9,261 nt of DNA, from assembly GCA_040904745.1 (NCBI GenBank), contig JBBDSW010000054.1:1-9261 (forward strand). Direction: 5' to 3'. The notes beneath the pieces are model-generated. The model saw nothing but the letters and a program-made list of their open reading frames with translations, searched no databases and was not told the origin of the DNA. This DNA comes from T1Sed10-7 sp040904745 (lineage in GTDB: Bacteria > Actinomycetota > Nitriliruptoria > Nitriliruptorales > Nitriliruptoraceae). Of the stretch, positions 5,991 to 9,261 are shown one piece after another. Each line of letters begins with the position of its first letter. Within the stretch, counting starts at the first letter, position 1. A program made the translations under genes and the position numbers.

Positions 5991-6046
5991 AGCGGCCGCC
6001 TCTGGGCATCCTGCCAGGGCGGTGGGCACCTCGATCGAACGATGCG

Positions 6047-6080
6047 CGCTGCGGCCGCGCACGTTCGCGCGGCCGCAGCG
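6047..6080 (-). terminator. 14-bp perfect hairpin ending the sugar ABC operon
   Basis: CGCTGCGGCCGCGC (6047-6060) pairs perfectly with GCGCGGCCGCAGCG (6067-6080) around a six-base loop. It begins eight bases after the stop codon of the last permease gene, which is where an intrinsic terminator belongs. No T-run follows on the minus strand, as is common in high-GC actinobacterial terminators. The remaining 5991-6046 must hold any promoter for the DUF4032 gene; the best -10-like hexamer there (CAGGAT) is unconvincing. Confidence 0.7.
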
Positions 6081-6088
6081 GCGTCGGG

Positions 6089-7027
6089 TCAGCCCTTCAC
6101 CGATCCTGCGGTCAGGCCGCGGACGAAGAAGCGCTGCAAGGAGAAGAACACCGCGAGCGGGACGAGCATCGTGATGAACGCCCCGGCGCTGAGCAGGTGC
6201 TCCTTCTCGCCGAACGTCCCGATCATCCCCGCGAGGTAGGTCGTGGAGACCTGCCCCAGCCGGGCGGTGTCGAGCAGGATCAGTGCCACCAGGTAGTCGT
6301 TCCAGGTCCACAGGAACTGGAAGATCGCGAACGCCGCCAACGCCGGGACCGACAGCGGCAGGATCAGTCGCACGAACGTGGTGAAGTGCGACGCCCCGTC
6401 CACCCGTGCGGACTCGATGACCTCCCGCGGCAGCGACCCGATGTAGTTGCGCAACAGGTACACCGCCAGCGGCATCCCGAAGCCAGCATGGGCCAGCCAC
6501 AGTCCGAGGAAGGTGCCTTGGATGCCGAGGCTGCTGTACAGGTTCACGATCGGGATGAAGGCGACCTGCAGCGGCACGACCAGGAGGACCACGAAGACGA
6601 TGAACAGCGTCTCCCGTCCCTTGAAGTCCATCCAGGCGAAGGCGTAGGCCGCGAAGGCCGCAGCGGTGATCGGGATGATCGTCGCAGGGACAGCCACCAC
6701 GATCGAGTTCACGAACGCTTCGGCGAGCGTCGAACCTCCGACGCTCTCCTGGAGCACCTCGCCGTAGTTCTGCACGGTGAACTGGGATGGATCACCGAAG
6801 ATCGTCCACCAGCCCGAGGTGTTGGTCGCACCTCGCGTCCGGAACGAGTTGACGAGCAACCCGACGGTCGGGACCAGCCAGATCGCGCTGATCAGCAGCA
6901 GCATGCCCTTGACGAACCAACCGGCGCCGGTGCGATCGTCGGGGTCCCCCTTGAGGGCCTTGCCGACCGCTCCCTGCCCCTTGTTGCTGACGGTCGGTTC
7001 CGTGGATGCGGTGGATCGCGTGCTCAT
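6089..7027 (-). CDS. Carbohydrate ABC transporter permease, MalG/AglG type (CUT1 family)
   Basis: This 312-residue inner-membrane subunit is the second half of the permease pair of a binding-protein-dependent sugar importer. After a polar N-terminal tail (1-37) it has six likely transmembrane helices, at about 40-60, 106-130, 140-161, 172-195, 225-248 and 280-300. The EAA loop that docks the ATPase is REVIESARVDGASHFTTF (201-218), followed by LILPLSVP. The C-terminus FFVRGLTAGSVKG is a hallmark of MalG-type permeases. The ATG at 7027 overlaps the stop of the preceding permease gene as ATGA. It has a strong AGGAGG seven bases upstream (7035-7040), inside the preceding gene, so translation is coupled and the subunits are made in equal amounts. 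It is the last gene of the operon. The sugar is unknown; the alpha-glucoside type is suggested by the neighbours. Confidence 0.95.
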   Translation of the reverse strand: MSTRSTASTEPTVSNKGQGAVGKALKGDPDDRTGAGWFVKGMLLLISAIWLVPTVGLLVNSFRTRGATNTSGWWTIFGDPSQFTVQNYGEVLQESVGGSTLAEAFVNSIVVAVPATIIPITAAAFAAYAFAWMDFKGRETLFIVFVVLLVVPLQVAFIPIVNLYSSLGIQGTFLGLWLAHAGFGMPLAVYLLRNYIGSLPREVIESARVDGASHFTTFVRLILPLSVPALAAFAIFQFLWTWNDYLVALILLDTARLGQVSTTYLAGMIGTFGEKEHLLSAGAFITMLVPLAVFFSLQRFFVRGLTAGSVKG

Positions 7028-8010
7028 CGCGTCGCCTCCTGCTCACGGAACCGCTTCACGTTGATGATCATGAACGGGAAGGTCATGAGGACGAGCAGCA
7101 ACACCACGACGCCTGCTCGGCCGTAGTTGCCGCCCTCGAAGAAGGTGTAGAAGTAGTTCGCGATGACCTGCGTGTTCCCACGACCGTTGGTCGTGACCCG
7201 CACGATGTCGAAGATCTTGAGCACCAGGATGAGGATCGTGGTCAGGACCACGACGATCGTCGAGGCGATCTGCGGGATGACCACCCGGAAGAAGGTCTGG
7301 AACTCGGTCGCGCCGTCGATCCGGGCCGCTTCGATCGTGTCCTGCGGCACGCCCTTGATGGCGGCCGACAGCAGCACCATGGCGAATCCGGCCTGCATCC
7401 AGATCATGATCACCATGAGCGCGAAGTCGTTGGTGAGCGTGTTCTCGTACCACGAGATCGGCTCGAGGCCGAACAGCCCGAGGAACGCGTTGAGCACCCC
7501 GGTCTGCTCCCGGGACCCCGGCTCGATCTTGTAGATCAACTCGAAGATGGCGGCTGCGCCGACGAAGCTGATGGCCATCGGCAGGAAGATCACCGACTTG
7601 ACGACGCTCTCACGCTGGGCGGGCAGCCGGTCAGCGAGTACCGCCACGACGAGCCCGACGACCACGGCCACCGCGGGGACCACGATGATCCACTGCACGT
7701 TGTTCAGCAGCGAGAGCCAGGTCTCCGAGTCGGTCAGTACCCGCCCGTAGTTCTCGAGACCGACGAACGGCCGTTCGCCGGCCACGAACCGGTCGGCGTA
7801 CAACGATGCACGGATCGTGTCGAAGAACGGGTAGATCAGGAAGACGGCGACGACGAGGAACGCGGGCCCGAAGAACACCCACGGCTTGAACTTCTCCTCG
7901 AACGTGCCGCCGATGCGCTCCGTGAGGGTGTTCAGCCCCCAGAAGACGGCGAATACCCCGACGACACCCGCCACGATGGCGACGAAGCCGTTGAGGAGGA
8001 TCTCTCCCAT
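7024..8010 (-). CDS. Carbohydrate ABC transporter permease, MalF/AglF type (CUT1 family)
   Basis: This 328-residue inner-membrane permease is the partner of the MalG-type protein. It has an extra N-terminal helix (about 6-28) before the usual first helix (46-66, starting PWVFFGPAF). Further helices lie at about 105-127, 138-160, 195-216, 250-270 and 297-318. The EAA loop reads DTIEAARIDGATEFQTFF (224-241), followed by RVVIPQI. The seven-helix layout, with a charged linker (TERIGGTFEEKFK) between the first two helices, recalls the alpha-glucoside (AglF) group rather than the shortest six-helix CUT1 subunits. The ATG at 8010 is preceded by GAGGAG (8017-8022), six bases upstream. A 95-base spacer with a strong hairpin separates it from the binding-protein gene, and its stop overlaps the next permease start by four bases. 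Confidence 0.95.
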   Translation of the reverse strand: MGEILLNGFVAIVAGVVGVFAVFWGLNTLTERIGGTFEEKFKPWVFFGPAFLVVAVFLIYPFFDTIRASLYADRFVAGERPFVGLENYGRVLTDSETWLSLLNNVQWIIVVPAVAVVVGLVVAVLADRLPAQRESVVKSVIFLPMAISFVGAAAIFELIYKIEPGSREQTGVLNAFLGLFGLEPISWYENTLTNDFALMVIMIWMQAGFAMVLLSAAIKGVPQDTIEAARIDGATEFQTFFRVVIPQIASTIVVVLTTILILVLKIFDIVRVTTNGRGNTQVIANYFYTFFEGGNYGRAGVVVLLLVLMTFPFMIINVKRFREQEATR

Positions 8011-8016
8011 GCGCTG

Positions 8017-8022
8017 CTCCTC
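8017..8022 (-). promoter_or_regulatory. Shine-Dalgarno site for the MalF-type permease gene
   Basis: GAGGAG on the minus strand, six bases before the ATG at 8010, confirms that start. It lies only 18 bases downstream of the 8041-8069 hairpin, so the hairpin does not cover it. Confidence 0.65.
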
Positions 8023-8040
8023 TCCCTCGATGCGGTGCTC

Positions 8041-8069
8041 GGGGCCGGGTCGCCGAGCGACCCGGCCCC
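8041..8069 (-). terminator. 13-bp perfect hairpin between binding-protein and permease genes (attenuator or mRNA stabiliser)
   Basis: GGGGCCGGGTCGC (8041-8053) and GCGACCCGGCCCC (8057-8069) form a perfect 13-bp stem with a CGA loop, 36 bases after the stop of the binding-protein gene. It sits inside the operon and has no T-run. Such hairpins after binding-protein genes commonly act as partial terminators or block 3' exonucleases, keeping the upstream binding-protein mRNA more abundant than the permease mRNA. Confidence 0.65.
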
Positions 8070-8105
8070 TGGGCTACGGCTGGCGCAGCCCCCCGCTCGC
8101 CATAC

Positions 8106-9261
8106 TCAGCCGGACACCTCCGCGTAGAGCTCGTCGATGTTCGCGAGCGCCTCCTCGAGGCTCTGGTTCCCCTGGATCCAGTCGGTCATCTCGATCCAGA
8201 ACGAGCCGGACTGCGAGGACGAGCCGACGTCACCCGGCATCGTGTCGGAGCCGTCGAAGCGGAACGAGGTCGCCTCGGCCAGGATGTCCGACGCACGGCG
8301 CGCCGAGTCGCTCGGGTAGATCGAGTCATCGAACACCGGGGCGTACGGGGAGAGGAAACCGCCCTGCGAAGCCCAGCCCTCACCGGCTTCCGGCGTGGTC
8401 AGCCACTCGACCAGGGTGTTGGCCGCCGGGTTCTCGGTGTAGAGCGCGGCGAAGTCGCCGGCACCCAGCGTCGGGTTGCCGTGCTCCTCCGCGATCGGGG
8501 GGAAGTAGAAGAAGTCGTAGTCGGTGCCGAACTCGGCGTCCGGGTCGCTCTCCTCGATGAAACCCTCGATGAACGTCGCCTGCCGGTGCAGGCCACACTC
8601 CGGGTCGTCGCCGAGGATGCCGGACACCGAGTCGCCGAACGCGGCGCGGGCGATCTGCTCCTGACCACCGAACACGTAGTCGTCGTTGGTCCAGATCGGG
8701 ACCATGTAGTCCTCGATCGCGCCGGACACCTCGTCGGAGGAGAACCCGAGATCACCGGCCACCCACTCGTCGTAGGCTTCGGGGCCGATCGTGCGCAGCA
8801 GGATGTCCTCGACCCAGTCGGTGGCGACCCAGCCGGTCGCGTCACCCGACTCGATACCGATGCACCACGGCGCCGCTACGACGTCGTCTGAAGCCATCTG
8901 GTCGGTGAGGGCCATCATGTCGTCCCAGGTCTCGGGGACCTCGTAGCCGCCGGCCTCGAACGTGGCCGGGTTGTACCAGACCAGGGACTTGAGGCTCAGG
9001 CGCATGGGGACGCCGTAGAGCTGGTCATCGAAGGTCACGAGGTCGAGGAGTCCACCGACCGCATCGCTCTCGAGCTGTTCGCCGTCGACGATGTCATCGA
9101 TGGGCTGGACGACCCCTTGGTTGTAGAAGTCCTCGAGAAGCCCCGGCTGCGGGTGGAGGATGATGTCCGGCGCGTTGCCGGCGCCGATCCGGGTCCGAGC
9201 CAGGGACTCGAAGTCGTTCGAGCCCTCCTGCAGGACCTCGATGTCGGGATACTCTTCCATG
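8106..9261 (-). CDS. Extracellular sugar-binding protein of an ABC transporter (family 1, AglE-like), 5' truncated by window edge
   Basis: At least 384 residues of a periplasmic-type solute-binding protein are visible. The frame is open to the window edge, so the ATG at 9260 is internal; the signal peptide and likely lipobox lie beyond. Family 1 features are LARTRIGAGNAPDIILHPQP (20-39), a cleft region LYGVPMRLSLKSLVWYN (81-97), and YEVPETWDDMMALTDQM (106-122). The segment ATGWVATDWVEDILLRT (141-157) and the pair Cys133 (PWC) and Cys222 (PECGLHRQATF) look like the alpha-glucoside (AglE) group. The two Cys may form a disulfide outside the cell. The C-terminus ends in a helix (LANIDELYAEVSG). 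Composition is extreme: roughly 75-80 Asp/Glu against nine Arg and one Lys in the visible part. It would capture the sugar and deliver it to the two permeases encoded downstream. The alpha-glucoside assignment is tentative. Confidence 0.92.
   Translation of the reverse strand, partial: MEEYPDIEVLQEGSNDFESLARTRIGAGNAPDIILHPQPGLLEDFYNQGVVQPIDDIVDGEQLESDAVGGLLDLVTFDDQLYGVPMRLSLKSLVWYNPATFEAGGYEVPETWDDMMALTDQMASDDVVAAPWCIGIESGDATGWVATDWVEDILLRTIGPEAYDEWVAGDLGFSSDEVSGAIEDYMVPIWTNDDYVFGGQEQIARAAFGDSVSGILGDDPECGLHRQATFIEGFIEESDPDAEFGTDYDFFYFPPIAEEHGNPTLGAGDFAALYTENPAANTLVEWLTTPEAGEGWASQGGFLSPYAPVFDDSIYPSDSARRASDILAEATSFRFDGSDTMPGDVGSSSQSGSFWIEMTDWIQGNQSLEEALANIDELYAEVSG

Noticed and set aside
6197..8127. 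Two long plus-strand open frames opposite the permease genes, rich in Asp, Glu, His and Arg
   Set aside because: They are complements of hydrophobic transmembrane codons. The permeases have starts, ribosome-binding sites and EAA loops.
1..9261. CRISPR arrays, insertion sequences, toxin-antitoxin or defence genes
   Set aside because: I found no regularly spaced repeats, transposase motifs or small paired genes. All stretches over 300 bases are covered by recognisable genes.

Overview
This is a high-GC window (about two-thirds G+C by eye) with actinobacterial character. It carries a split-zinc-knuckle MetRS of the HLGH/KASKS type, a PPOX-class putative F420-dependent enzyme, a DUF4032 protein, CUT1 sugar permeases and several GTG starts. 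The truncated solute-binding protein is extremely acidic. Together these suggest Actinomycetota, possibly a halotolerant deep branch such as Nitriliruptoria. That placement is inference, since no rRNA is present. An exact run of 100 N (1761-1860) shows this is a draft scaffold.

Layout. (1) Positions 1-57 are the 3' part of tRNA-Arg(CCT), cut by the window edge. (2) Positions 140-1045, plus strand: a small PPOX-class flavin/F420 enzyme, then a small four-helix membrane protein with a CPTC motif. (3) Positions 1071-1760, minus strand: the C-terminal two thirds of an extended-SDR sugar epimerase/dehydratase, its 5' part lost in the N gap. (4) Positions 1892-3616, minus strand: metG, with a likely leaderless promoter. 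A good ribosome-binding site and GTG just downstream (1868) show that another gene begins at the gap. (5) Positions 3704-4675, plus strand, divergent from metG: a probably secreted alpha/beta hydrolase. (6) Positions 4699-5973, minus strand: a DUF4032 protein with a kinase-like N-terminal half. (7) Positions 6089-9261, minus strand: the end of a carbohydrate ABC-transporter operon, in order solute-binding protein (5' end outside the window), MalF/AglF-type permease and MalG/AglG-type permease. A strong hairpin follows the binding-protein gene, the permeases overlap by ATGA, and a 14-bp hairpin closes the operon.

The importer is the only clear multi-gene unit. The binding protein captures a sugar outside the cell, probably an alpha-glucoside or other oligosaccharide, and passes it to the permease heterodimer. 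No ATPase gene follows the permeases, so it must lie upstream or elsewhere. The other genes are single housekeeping or accessory genes. I see no mobile element, CRISPR array, phage gene or defence system. Nothing here amounts to a convincing new multi-gene system. The most notable points are the CPTC membrane protein, the kinase-like DUF4032 protein, the hairpin inside the transport operon and the hidden sequence at the gap.
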